Origin: Sclerodactyla briareus
Taxonomy: Eukaryota; Echinodermata; Holothuroidea; Dendrochirotida; Sclerodactylidae
Length of the DNA: 64,000 bases
Reading direction: 5' to 3'
NCBI GenBank assembly: GCA_026419785.1
Contig: JAODTK010005833.1
Span: 310,001 to 374,000 of the forward strand
The position numbers and the translations under genes are program-made. Below are positions 1-10,200 of this stretch, one piece after another (position 1 is the first letter of the stretch; each line of letters opens with the position of its first letter). Under the pieces are notes generated by a model. The model searched no databases. It worked only from the letters and a program-made list of their open reading frames with translations, and was not told the origin of the DNA.

Positions 1-195
1 AAAGAGGTATTGGTATGCATTGAGCGACGATGAGTCCAGAATGGAAAGAAAAGTTTGGTGTGTGACTTCTTATCAGCTTGTCGCGAGATTATCTCTAATT
101 TGCTCTGGAATCGATCTGGGTAGAGAGAGAGTAGGTAATTGTATAAACACGGAAGCAAAGCAGTGTAGTGATTCCTTCTCATATTAATACAAACA
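1..195. other. Unassigned stretch
   Basis: I see no open frame with a recognisable motif and no clear repeat here. It ends where the GTGTAA-type repeat begins. Confidence 0.3.
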
Positions 196-345
196 CTCCT
201 TTAATTTACAAACACTGTGTAACTATCACACTTATCCCGGTGTTGTGTAAGAAGATACACACATTGTGCAGGATCATACACAAATGAGGCTTATTCTTAC
301 ACAACACGGGGCTTGGTGTGTAGTACACATGCATTTATAAGTGAA
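196..345 (+). repeat. GTGTAA-type short dispersed repeat, copy 1
   Basis: A roughly 150-bp unit rich in TTACACAA/TTGTGTAA words, starting with a run like ATTTACAAACACTGTGTAAC. The order of words matches copies near 37.0 kb, 38.0/39.05 kb and 52.2 kb. The repeated self-complementary words suggest a MITE-like non-coding unit, but no defined terminal inverted repeat or target duplication was found for this copy. Confidence 0.65.
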
Positions 346-429
346 TACAACTCTTGTATCACCTGGAGCGACCTTTAACCGGGAATAATGAGGCTTTCCT
401 TGTTCTTTGCAATCAACACAGGTGACCTA

Positions 430-1205
430 GTAGGTTTGTTTACAGATTGATGTACGATGGGGGTCATTGAGATATGACGCTTCATATTTGCAACCTAATA
501 CCATACTACTTTGAAGAGTTAATTGAAGCTCGACATATCCGATTGTGGAGCATTCTGTTCTTCGGCCCTCTCCTGTGACCTTGAAATCAATGGTTTTTTC
601 TATATATATTTGAAAGATAATACTGTGATCTCCCGGTATCGTGCTTACCATCCTTCCTGGGACATATGTATCCTACACAGCTTTTACCATCTCGTTCTCA
701 AGAGTTCCTGTTTTCGACCTCTCTTGACCTTGAATTATATCGAACTGGTACCAAAAGCAGTGGAGGTCTGCTCTTCATATCTGTTGCCTACATACCTACT
801 TGAACAATGTTCGCAATCTCATGATATCGTGTTCACAAAACTTTTTTCGTTTTTTTCATCTCCTGACACAACTGACCTAGGACTAAATTCACCAATTAGG
901 TTTTTTTTTCATAATCTGTAACCTACATGTCAATCTTGAAGTTAATGTTCGTAATCTCCTGATATCGTGTTTGCAAGCATTGTCGCTGTTAACCTCTCCT
1001 GACCTTGAGAAACTAAATGGTTCTTCCTCTCCATATGCACAACCCACATTTCAACCTCGTGGTCCTTTTCTTGATATCTTGCTCACAAAGAAGCGTCGCA
1101 CGTAGACACATACACAAAGACATACAGCGTGACTGCATAAATTCTCATCGTCTTCGACAAGGGAAGAATGGGTCAAATTCTAGTTGTAAAAGCGATAGTG
1201 ATTAG
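430..1205 (+). repeat. GTTCACAAG-type dispersed repeat with internal degenerate tandem units
   Basis: Recurrent words here are GATATCGTGTTCACAA, 'gacctctcctgaccttga' and 'ttcttcctctccatatgcacaa', repeated roughly every 110-160 bp. The same family is at 2.33-3.11 kb and 21.35-22.04 kb, with degraded forms at 36.7 and 37.7 kb. The right end (about 1,100-1,170) has an ACACA/GACATA-rich tract and then a short stem-loop-like sequence around CGTCTTCGACAAGG. The 21.9-kb copy ends the same way, so this is probably a real element end. No coding potential is recognised; open frames over it are incidental. Confidence 0.65.
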
Positions 1206-1400
1206 ACGTATAAGGCTCATTATGTTTAGGTCAGTGGTCATCTGAGCTCAACAGAGCTCAACACTTATCCGGACAGAATGCTTAGTCCAACCCAGTTGAA
1301 AAAGACGCCATTGCGACACTGTATTTAGCTATCCATTAGTTTCGTCACGACGTTTCTCAACATTCCAAGGTACACTGTTAAAATGTGTTTGTGGAACAAC
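1206..1400. other. Short unassigned spacer
   Basis: Nothing recognised between the repeat and the SLC27A-like fragment. Confidence 0.3.
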
Positions 1401-1404
1401 TTCA

Positions 1405-1755
1405 TCAAAAATATGTTACGATCATTGTATTTGCTAATTTGATAACATTAGCAGAGCTTCGAAGCCCTCGGTATTTCAAAAGTATTTTGAACCATGGCAT
1501 ACAAAACAACACAGCTTGCGGGGTCGTAACCTTCAATCCGGACGCCATAGCATTAGCAGCTGCTACTTGAGGACAATCTAGAAGAACTTGTTCCACCTCA
1601 GTAGTGGCCACATTCTCCCCCTTCCACCTGTTACAAGATTTAACGTATCGAATGACAGAGGGGACCTTCCGCCGCAAGTTCTCATTCATACTTAATTTAT
1701 TGGAATCTAAGTCCATTATCCCTGCAAATGCTTGTGCCATTCCAGCCTCAGTCGA
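1405..1755 (-). pseudogene. SLC27A/FATP-like (very-long-chain acyl-CoA synthetase) fragment, segments out of order
   Basis: FATP proteins (SLC27 family) are membrane acyl-CoA synthetases that drive fatty-acid uptake. On the minus strand about 112 codons are open. The stretch WKGENVATTEVEQVLLDCPQ (about 1,626-1,567) is the diagnostic FATP C-terminal motif. A 1-base shift near 1,550 then gives YGVRIEGYD, the expected continuation. Directly upstream, with no room for an intron, lies AGMAQ..AGIMDLDSNKLS, which resembles the segment that normally follows GENV. The order is therefore inverted relative to the family. The G before WKG is preceded by a plausible acceptor (TTGTAACAG). No full adenylate-forming domain is present. 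I read it as a rearranged pseudogene or exon fragment. Family assignment is fairly secure; the origin of the scrambling is inference. Confidence 0.6.
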
Positions 1756-2329
1756 TTTGGGTGAGTGCCTATATTTTTCCGATATTTGTTTCGAATAAAC
1801 GGTTTCATTTGATCTCTAGTAGGATAGTAGGCTACCCCTTGTCAGATATGGTCTAGAATAACAGCATACGTTTTTTTTTTTTTTTTTTTATACAACTGTT
1901 CAAAAACAGTGGGTTTCAAAAAAATATCTAGTATTAACCATCGTGCACTTGTTACTATAATCAATTGTGAGACATGTGAATTAATATTAATTGCCAGTTA
2001 ATATAGCAATATGGTTTATTACTCATAGTAATACTCCTTTTTTTAGTTCAATATAACAGAGGCGACTGGGAATCGGGGTAGTTCATTGTAACACCGAACT
2101 GCTGATTTGAGCGTTGTGAAATCGTTTCGTGTGAAAAACGATACATTTTTCCAACTTTTGGGCAATAAGTCCATTTCCATTGCTCCTCTCAACTGCTCTG
2201 CAGAGGTGCAAATTGGGACACGAGCATGAGGAACGCGGGTTAACCCGGCCCGGCATAATCTGGAAACCGGAGAACCCTAACTATGCATGTGGCTACGTCT
2301 TCATATGAAGAATTAGTGATTTTAATCAT
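1756..2329. other. Unassigned stretch with poly-T tract
   Basis: Contains a run of about 20 T at 1,870-1,889 and AT-rich sequence. No coding motif was seen. The poly-T could be the reverse-complemented tail of a retroposed sequence, but no body was identified. Confidence 0.3.
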
Positions 2330-3110
2330 TCCATACTCGTGTTCACAAGGTTTTTATTAATTTGACCTCTAACTACCTCAGATAGCCTGACCCCAAAACA
2401 ATAGGTTCCTTGTACTCACATACCACATCGAAGTATGATCGAGGTCGAGGTCGAGTTCGGTTACCGTGTTCACAATCGAAAATTTGACACATCGTTTTGC
2501 ACGAAATGACTCAAATCACAAAAAACAAAAAGCGTCCTTTTACCCCCATAAGTAAGCTGCATAACAATTCAGCTTGATGCCCGAGCATCTGGACTTATCG
2601 TGTTCACGAGTCTTCGCACTATGACATCAGTTGACCTCCGGTGACCATTGACCTGACCGCATTACAATAGGGTTCATGTACTCAATATGGAGAACCCACA
2701 TAACAAGTATGTACGTGATTTTTCAGGTGGGGTCGGTTACCGTGTTCACAACCCCGAATTGACCAAAATACACATTTTCAAGATTTCTATGTTCCTACCA
2801 AAATGATATTCAATCTAAACCAAAAACAACAGGATTCTAGTACTCCCTATACCAAGATTCCTCCTATCATGTATGAACTTGATCCATCCATGGTTGAACA
2901 ATTTAATGTTCACAAGCCAAAATCACCCAAATCTATCATATTCAAGCTGGAGTTGTGCTCCCTATAAGAAAGCTGCATACTATATTTCAGCTTGATCTGA
3001 CAAAACAGTCTGTTCTTTTCGTATTCACGAAGTTTTCAGACAACAATGACCTCTGTTGACCTCAGATAACTTCTGACCTGACCCCAGAACCAATAGGGTT
3101 CATGTTTCCA
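2330..3110 (+). repeat. GTTCACAAG-type dispersed repeat, copy 2
   Basis: Contains the family's ordered words: 'cgtgttcacaag', 'tgacctctgttgacctc', 'gacctgaccccaaaacaatag', 'gttcatgtactca', 'ggtcgagttcggttacc'. At least three partial units are visible (about 2,340, 2,600 and 3,000). Homologous to 21.35-22.04 kb. Non-coding; degenerate copies differ by small indels. Confidence 0.7.
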
Positions 3111-5100
3111 TTATAATGGACGAGCATACACTTATGAGCTTCATTTTAGTATCCCGGTTGAGTCGAGCTAATCGGGTTCACATGGAGGAAATGCGCGTTC
3201 CATATTTACGGGTTGGAATCAGCACTGGTAAAATGTGTTGGTTAGGTAAATTAGAAGGCTTCTTTATTTCAAGCAGGCTATTTCTGGCCTACCTGCCTTT
3301 CCGGCTATGGGACCTCTTCAGCCTGTCCCGCTACCACCATTATTCCCTATACCCTGATTGATTTTAAACGAGACTACCGATAGGTCGTACACTGTCCCCG
3401 ACTATCAGTGACTGGAACGCCTCATGTATGACATTGCATTGACTCGGAGAATCGGAGAGTCTTGATATGCTGTTAGTGACATTTGAATGTTCAACTACGG
3501 CTGTGATCAATACAGCATTTTTAGTTTCACTGCGTCGTTTCACATCCCGCCGGATTGTTGACCACTATCCAGTCAAGGTTCAAGGTCTGCAATGTATCTC
3601 TGAATGTTCAACTAAATCACATGCATACTGGGAATTAGGACATAAAAACATTGCCTGAATCTGTAAAATTGGCTGAAGTGCAAATAGTGAATTGCGCAAA
3701 AAGTTGGAACTTCTATTTTCTCGTAGTAGTGAGACCATACATCGTGAGCCAATTACTACCATGGTACGTTCACTCACTTGTGTGAGTGTGACCCGTTCCT
3801 GATCACACACAAAGTACCACCGCTTTGGTGAGACAGAAGTTCTGGTGGTAAAGAGGCGAACATGTGTAGGAGCGGCCACCGGTGTTCAATAAACAAGTTT
3901 CAAGGTACATCACAAAGTAACTTTACCTGAATGTGTCCCCAGGTCTGTCTTTGAAGAACACGTAACAGTCTCTATCTATCCAAAATAAGATCCCCGGTTA
4001 TTGAAAGTAAAGGTCCACCAATCTGAAGAAACACAGTCCTGATCAGTTTCATCTCCGAGGATGTCTGTTGTTGACGTATTCACCAGCAGGTGGGGATTTC
4101 ACTCACTCTCGGCACCAGAAGTCCTTGTTTCCCCTGAAATCAATTGAGAATGGGTGATGCATTTATAGGGGACCAAAAAGTACGTCGTGGTCGATTGTAT
4201 TCTTTTGCGTCAATAGAGACCGCGCTACGTTCTCAATACATCTCGCCATACGTGCTCGAAAAAACACGTGGCGCTGCTACTGCGCATTGTACTCATATCT
4301 AGTAATTATCTAGTAGGTGCAAACCACTTAGGATAGCGGCACATTACTTTTAAAACACGCAAACGGCGACTGAACAGAATTAAAGGCAAAATAAAAACTT
4401 ATGAATAAATGATCTTCAAGCAACTTTGAAAGTTAGTATGTCTGCGAATCATCACCAAAGATCGATCTCGTTGTATCTTTTGCGGGGAATTAAGCTGTTT
4501 TTTTTTTCAACATATCGATGGCTTCAGAAAAACAGACTGGTAATTAGATTTAGCGAGAGGTAGGATAAAAGCGAAAAGCACATTTGGCTATTTAATTATG
4601 AATTGGGCAGATATATCTAATAGGAAGTGATGTAAGTCGCGATAAACAACTTGTTTTTCTTCAGGTTCAGACGGTACACAGATCGGGTCCTTCATTTTTA
4701 AGTCTAGGTAAAACTCCCTGAACATTGATGGGAAGGGACGGGTGTAGCGCTACTACCACTTTATTCGGAATTATGGAACTTATCACATGTTCTGCCTGAA
4801 ATTGAGAAATCAAATCGCTTTGAACTGTGAACAACATTTTCACTCATGATTTGCTACGAATTAAAAGTCACCCTTGGTAGTAGGGAAAGATAAGAGAGCA
4901 GTGGGCACTGGTGAACCTACCTTTTGGACATTGTATGCATAAACCGTCATGACCCCGCTTAGGCTCCGCAGTCTCCGGTCACACTCTATTATAATAATGG
5001 TGACCGATTAGCCACTGTGAACGAATACATAGAGATGATCAGATGACATTGATTATAGTAGTGATTTGTAAATACTAATCGTCGGACTTTATTGGACACA
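3111..5100. other. Unassigned AT-rich stretch
   Basis: Open frames of 60-99 codons occur (for example minus 3,580-3,879), but none carries a recognisable motif. A T-rich run lies near 4,497. I see no repeat shared with the rest of the window. Confidence 0.3.
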
Positions 5101-5104
5101 CAAT

Positions 5105-5128
5105 GGGGGGGAGGGGGGGTGGTGGGGA
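5105..5128 (+). other. Potential G-quadruplex
   Basis: G7-A-G7-T-GG-T-GGGG satisfies the G3+N1-7 rule with very short loops on the plus strand. Whether it folds, or regulates anything, is not shown by sequence. Confidence 0.55.
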
Positions 5129-5317
5129 TGTGGCGCCTGAAGCTTCGCTGGTTGTTGTGGTAGTAGGCTTGGTGTTCTCTGTCACTGGGTTGACCCCTCC
5201 TTCAGATTGGTGACGAGATAATGGGAATATTGTTGTCCTCAGTTACTGGATGGACTCCTTCTTTTTAATGGTGACGAGATGATTGGGACATGTTTGTGTT
5301 CCCTTGCAGCAATTGTT

Positions 5318-5430
5318 TATTTGCTTACTCTCACTCACTCTCTCTCTCTCTTCTCCCCCTCCTGCCTCCCCGCCCTCTCTCTATGTTCTCTCTTCCCTCT
5401 TCTTCACTTTCTCTTCCCGATTTTACCCTT
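5318..5430 (+). repeat. Polypyrimidine (CT)-rich low-complexity tract
   Basis: Long run of CTCTCT, CCCTCC and TTCTCTTCC words with almost no purines. The two open frames that cross it are compositional artefacts. Confidence 0.7.
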
Positions 5431-5798
5431 GGGCAAATTAATGGGAGGAACTTCTGCTTCCCCTTGACTGAGAAATTCCCATCCGCCATGTTTCGTGAAA
5501 ATCAAACGAACTACGTTTCTAAAATACATAGATAAATTATACAAATAGACTCTTAATAGCATATACCACGCTCAGAATCTAATTCAGTTCATGCGCCATT
5601 CACAATTCTCAAGTAAACCGAACCACGAAACTGAGCACTACCATGAGGGTAATTCAACAAAAGTTTTCGGGCGATGAACAAATGAAATGCAAATTCATTC
5701 AAAATTATTATAGTTGTTGGGCTGGAAATCTGATCTGCAAGAGAACACGTGACTTTCAATTTTCAGCATCAGGGCAGTCACGGTTCTGGAGACATACG

Positions 5799-7475
5799 AC
5801 ACATATTGAAAGACAGTTAGACGGACAAATATACAGACAAACGGACAGACGGACAAACAGACAGACAAACAACACATATTCGACTAAGTGACCACTAGGT
5901 CTCCCCCTTGGGCAAGTGTATACGAGACAAGAATTTTGGTATATTGTAATTTCTTTATGAGTGCATCGATTTAACTTCTGATATGATCTATGTATCAAAT
6001 CAAATCAAATCCACCGACCTCCAGTAACGGGGTGTATCGACCCACAGAACCCTCCTTCCCGTCTATATTGTACGTGGCATAATTCCCGTCGCTTGATCCA
6101 TAGAATTCACCAATGTCTGGTGTTGAGACCGTCCTTGAACTCTCTCCAGCTGTCCGCAGTAGCCGTTCCCGACTGCCCTACCTTGATAGGGACATGTGGG
6201 TAGATACCATCCAGGTCCCTGCGTGGTGCCCGGACGAGGTACCTGGCAGTTTCGCCGATATATGAATGATTGTTACTCTGTAGCCGCCGAAGTCGGTCCA
6301 AAATTCGCTTACCGAAAATGTCTTCTTCAACACGCCCGATGGCCACCTACAATCAAGATACATATTAAAAGACAGTTAGACGGACAAATATAAACCAAAA
6401 AGACAGACGGACATGATAGACAGACAAGCACACACATATACGACGAAGTTACCACTAGGTCGCCCCTTGGGCAAGTGTATACGAGACAAGGATTTTGTAT
6501 ATTGTACTCTATTTATGAGTCCATCGATTCAACTTCTGATATGATCTATGTATCAAATCAAATCAAATCCACCGACCTCCAGTAACGGGGTGTATCGACC
6601 CACAGAACCCTCTTACGTCGCTATGTACGGGCATTAATTCCCGTCGCGTGATCCTAGAATTACCAATAGTTGGATTGTTGTTGAACCGTTCCGGAAATCT
6701 CTCCAGGATGTCCGAGCTAGCCCCCTTCCGACCTGCGACCTGATAGGGAACATGTGGGTAGATGGGTGATCCATCAGGTCCCTGCGTGGTGCCCGGACGA
6801 GGTACCTGGCAGTTTCGCCGATATATGAATGATTGTTACTCTGTTGCGGCCGCGAACGTCCCCCCCGGTCCAAAATTCGCTTACCGAAAATGTCTTCTTC
6901 AACACGCCCGATGGCCACCTACAATCAAGATACATATTAAAAGACAGTTAGACGGACAAAGATACAGACAAAAGACAGACGGACATACAGACAGACAAGC
7001 ACACACATATACGACGAAGTTACCACTAGGTCGCCCCTTGGGCAAGTGTATACGAGACAAGAATTTTGTATATTGTACTCTATTTATGAGTCCATCGATT
7101 CAACTTCTGATATGATCTATGTATCAAATCAATTCAAATCTACCGACCTCCAGTAACGAGATGTATCGACCCACAGAACCCTCCTTCCCGTGGGTATATT
7201 GTACTGGGATAATTCCTGTCGCTTGATCCATAGAATCACTAATATCTGGATGTTGAGCCATTCCTTGAACTTCTCAAGAGTCCGCAGTTAGCCCGTTCCG
7301 ACTGTAGCCCAGTTCCAGACTGCTACTTGATAGGACCATGTGGGGTATACACCACAATCCAGGTCACTGCGTGGTGCCAGGACGAGGTACTTGGCAGTTT
7401 CGCCACTATATCGAATGACTGTAACTCTGTAGCGCCGAACGTCGGTCCAAAATCGCTTACCGAAAATGTCTTCTT
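5799..7475 (+). repeat. Tandem array, about 560-570 bp unit, three copies
   Basis: The landmark 'catatt(g/a)aaagacagttagacgg' recurs at about 5,801, 6,361 and 6,930. Each copy holds a GACAGACGGACA-rich tract, 'ccactaggtc(t/g)cccc..ttgggcaag', 'caaatcaaatc', 'accgacctccagtaac' and 'ccgaaaatgtcttctt'. The third copy is the most divergent and stops near 7,475. On the minus strand each copy has a partly conserved reading frame (about 6,107-6,346, 6,634-6,918 and 7,288-7,500) with words such as EDIFGKR, GETA(R/K)YLV and APR(R/S)DL. I do not recognise this protein. Conservation across the copies may only reflect recent duplication. Confidence 0.8.
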
Positions 7476-7700
7476 TTATACCCCCCTTCCTTGCAGCCCG
7501 GAGGCATGTCCACGGCGAAGCGAGGTGGTGAGGTGAGGTTGAGGTGAACTGTCGTCCGCGATTGCGCATCTAGCCCCCCCCCCTCACGGTTTTCCACCGT
7601 ACTCTGTGTCCAACCATCATTGGTCGCCTGACCCTACTTCATGATTAATATGAAACCGATTTTAAAGGCTCAGGGGGCGATTTTTCATTATCTCGTGGGG

Positions 7701-7862
7701 GTCACACCCCCACACATCCCGCCCCCTGTCACACCCCCACACATCCCGCCCCCTGTCACACACCCACACATCCCGCCCCCTGTCACACCCCCACACATCC
7801 CGCCCCCTGTCACACACCCACACATCCCGCCCCCTGTCACCCCCTACACATCCCGCCCCTCA
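7701..7862 (+). repeat. 27-bp C-rich minisatellite, six copies
   Basis: Units of about 27 bp, GTCACACCCCCACACATCCC plus GCCCCCT, start at 7,701, 7,728, 7,755, 7,782, 7,809 and 7,836. Copies alternate between ACACCCCC and ACACACCC, giving a two-unit higher-order pattern. One plus-strand frame reads VTPPHIPPP/VTHPHIPPP, but there is no supporting gene context. Confidence 0.9.
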
Positions 7863-8094
7863 GTATAGGCAAGCATGAAACGGGCTCCAGACATGAATAG
7901 CAAACGTTTTCATTCATCGAGTTTGCCTGCATAGATGACCTCGTGAAAATGGAGCGAGAGACTGAAGTTGACCCATCGTGCGTCATGCAATTGATACGAT
8001 CAGCCGATTATTAAACTTCTACATGACCAGGGAAGACAGGCGACAACGTGCTAATTGATTTATCGACCGCCCTCTAATTTCGCCGTGTTCGAGT
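7863..8094. other. Unassigned spacer
   Basis: Nothing recognised. Confidence 0.3.
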
Positions 8095-8215
8095 CTGAAC
8101 CTCTTGAGTAGGAAGGGCCCATCAAAATATTTAGATGATACGACTGGAATTTAGAAACTAACTTACTTGAGCAGCTTGAGAGAGATGCCGACGTTTAATC
8201 CACTGTGCTAATCAC
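8095..8215 (-). repeat. tRNA-derived SINE-like unit, copy 1 (degraded)
   Basis: Aligns in order with the unit at 8,770-8,887: 'tcggaacctctgagtaggagg', 'atcaaaatatttag', 'gac(t/c)ggaatt..gaaac', 'ttgagcag', 'ccactgtg..atcactt'. In the better copy the reverse strand contains a Pol III B-box-like GGTTTCGAATTCC. This copy has lost the CG of that box. Confidence 0.5.
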
Positions 8216-8769
8216 TTAAAAGAGTAGTCGAGAAGAAGGTTGATGGTGATGTTTTTTTTAAAGACGCGTGCTGCTTGTGAAAGAATACATAACCTCTAGC
8301 GAAGACGAGTCCATTAGCCATAAGAAAGAGACACCGCGTGGTAGAGAGTAGACATAAATAAACGACATCATCTGAGCCCCAGTCGTAAAGAGACATGACG
8401 TTGGCCCCACCTGCGCATCGTCTATGGGTCACATTGATAGCCTTTGGGAGCCGTGAGGGAAACGCCAGAACGAAAATAGAGGAAGCAATAAGTCAATTCC
8501 AGATAGAGGCAAGAATATAGTTCCTCATCAGCACGACGCACAATATTTTGGTATTGGTTGGGTAACTAACTGCAACCATAATTTATTTAACGCACGAATA
8601 ATTGAAAACTCAAATCCACACATGTACAATGTCATGTAACATACGCGTTGTTAAGTTGTATACATTGGCGCACCCCACCATCAATAGGGGTCGCCCCATG
8701 TCCATTCCCCCTTCATCTAAATGAGGATGTGAGTGTTTTAGGTGTCTCATGTGTGAAGAAAATCACAAA
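8216..8769. other. Unassigned stretch between SINE-like units
   Basis: No motif recognised. A 74-codon minus frame (8,208-8,432) has no supporting evidence. Confidence 0.3.
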
Positions 8770-8887
8770 TATTCGAGTCGGAACCTCTGGTAGGAGGACA
8801 TCAAATCTTTAGTATGGAGCGACCGGAATTCGAAACCTAAAAACTTGAGAGCAGATGGCCGCGTTTTATCACTGTGATGGATCACTT
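8770..8887 (-). repeat. tRNA-derived SINE-like unit, copy 2
   Basis: Read on the minus strand: an A-box-like segment (CAGTGATAAAACGCGG), then CCATCTGCTCTCAAG, then a B-box-like GGTTTCGAATTCC and CGGTCGCTCCATA. The spacing is that of a tRNA head. The sequence after the B box matches copy 1. No intact cloverleaf can be folded by eye, so this is a SINE-type derivative and not a tRNA gene. Confidence 0.55.
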
Positions 8888-9676
8888 GGTTGTAAAATCG
8901 AGATTTATAAGCGTAATGCCGGGCCAAGGAAAGATGAGCGATGACGGTTAGTATTGAAACGAACAGGTCTAATCCTCCCGCTGCGTTGGATGAGCCTGTC
9001 ACAAAACTAAAAATTTGAGGAAATATCCCCCAACGAATGGGCAGAAACTGGACTATGTGAACAGGAAAAAGACTTGAATCGTCGGAATTTGTGCCTGAAT
9101 ACCCGGTTTGACCACCAACAAACCCGCAACCTGCGCAGTCGTCTTTCGTCCCATATGCTTATAATTATACAACATGGAAATGGCACGAGCGCAACTTACG
9201 TCAGTAGTGGTAGCAGGCCAAGTGGGCAATTGTATTCCCATGCAGTCAATACATGGACGGTAAACAACCATGATACACAGAACTGCCTCTTGTTTGATTT
9301 AGAAAAACTGTGACATAATCTATATTTGAAGAAAATTCCGGAGCATAGATTCGATATAAAAAAAAAGTTCTAACAGCCACACATGGCTCAGGAAGTGTAA
9401 TTTCTACCATAGGGGTATTTTAGCGCTCAAAATCTTCTTGTACTCTCCGGCCGACCGAGTGGCGCAATGCTCTTGGGTATAGTCCGTCGCAGGCTCCCCA
9501 TGAGAATCATATGTCGCTCGGGAAGGTCCACTTCCAATCGTACCCCCCCCCCACACTCAAAATTCTGGCACCGGCACTGTGTGCAATTCACAAACGTACA
9601 TATTACACACATGGTACATAAACCAGACACACATGTACTCTCACCTACGCATACACACACGTGTAGTGTACTTTAC
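8888..9676. other. Unassigned stretch with poly-C run
   Basis: Contains a C run at about 9,541-9,551 and CA-rich sequence at 9,600-9,660. A tRNA-like word (GACCGAGTGGCGCAATG at about 9,454) hints at another SINE head, but no B box at proper spacing was found. Confidence 0.3.
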
Positions 9677-9897
9677 CTGTTGTTCCAGAGGTGTACCTGT
9701 AAAGAGCCGGGGTCATTCATGACGTTGGTGTCTTCCGTGCAGATTTAGTGTCTCCTCCGAGAAGGACATTGAGAGTTTAGTCAAGTCTCTAAAATCGTTA
9801 GGGAGAGGTCCGTCGCCAGCACCGACGACAAAGACCTTAACGGTCACCTCGTCCAGGTCTGGCTTAATCTCGACGAGGGCTTTCAGAAGCTTCCGGT
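9677..9897 (-). CDS. Probable internal exon of an unidentified host gene (VWA-like fold suggested)
   Basis: On the minus strand a segment begins after a CAG acceptor preceded by a T-rich stretch (AG at 9,899-9,898) and ends at AACAG|GTAAAG, a near-consensus donor. The frame reads RKLLKALVEIKPDLDEVTVK, VFVVGAGDGPLPNDFRDL and SFSEETLN. It meets a TGA at 9,713-9,715, but one inserted base near 9,735 would carry it on as CTEDTNVMNDPGSLQVHLW to the donor. KVFVVGAGDG resembles the central beta-strand of von Willebrand A domains. That is a suggestion, not an identification. No partner exons were located. The frameshift could be a sequencing error or mean the exon is dead. Confidence 0.45.
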
Positions 9898-10200
9898 CTG
9901 AAAAATATATATCAATGAACTCTTAGAGTGTCTGAGATTAATAGAATATCAATTCCAATTGGCTTAGGATCTGGGAACCACTTTAGACCCATTTGAGAAC
10001 CTTGGTATGTGTTGTGATCAGTGGGAGTAATACAAATTGCGTATAACCTCCTACATACGAAATCTCCATTATTCGTCCCGGTGCGCCAATCTACGAACCA
10101 GTTTCGTTCGAAGACTGGAACCCAGCTACTTAATGCCGTTGCATGAACGTTTTCACAATAAACGTTCAGTCACGCTGTGATCATATAACGTTCAAAGGAC
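9898..10200. other. Unassigned spacer
   Basis: Intron-like sequence upstream (in minus orientation) of the probable exon. No motif seen. Confidence 0.3.

Noticed and set aside
1100..1200. Helitron 3' end for the GTTCACAAG family
   Set aside because: A hairpin-like end and one CTAG occur here, but the 21.9-kb copy has no CTRR after its hairpin and no TC start was found.
7701..7862. CRISPR-like array
   Set aside because: Units are directly contiguous with no spacers, and the genome is eukaryotic.
7641..7868. Proline-rich repeat protein (VTPPHIPPP)n
   Set aside because: A translation of a 27-bp minisatellite with no start context, splice sites or flanking coding sequence.
8770..8887. Functional tRNA gene
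   Set aside because: A- and B-box-like words are present, but no complete cloverleaf or proper acceptor stem. A second, degraded copy nearby indicates a SINE.
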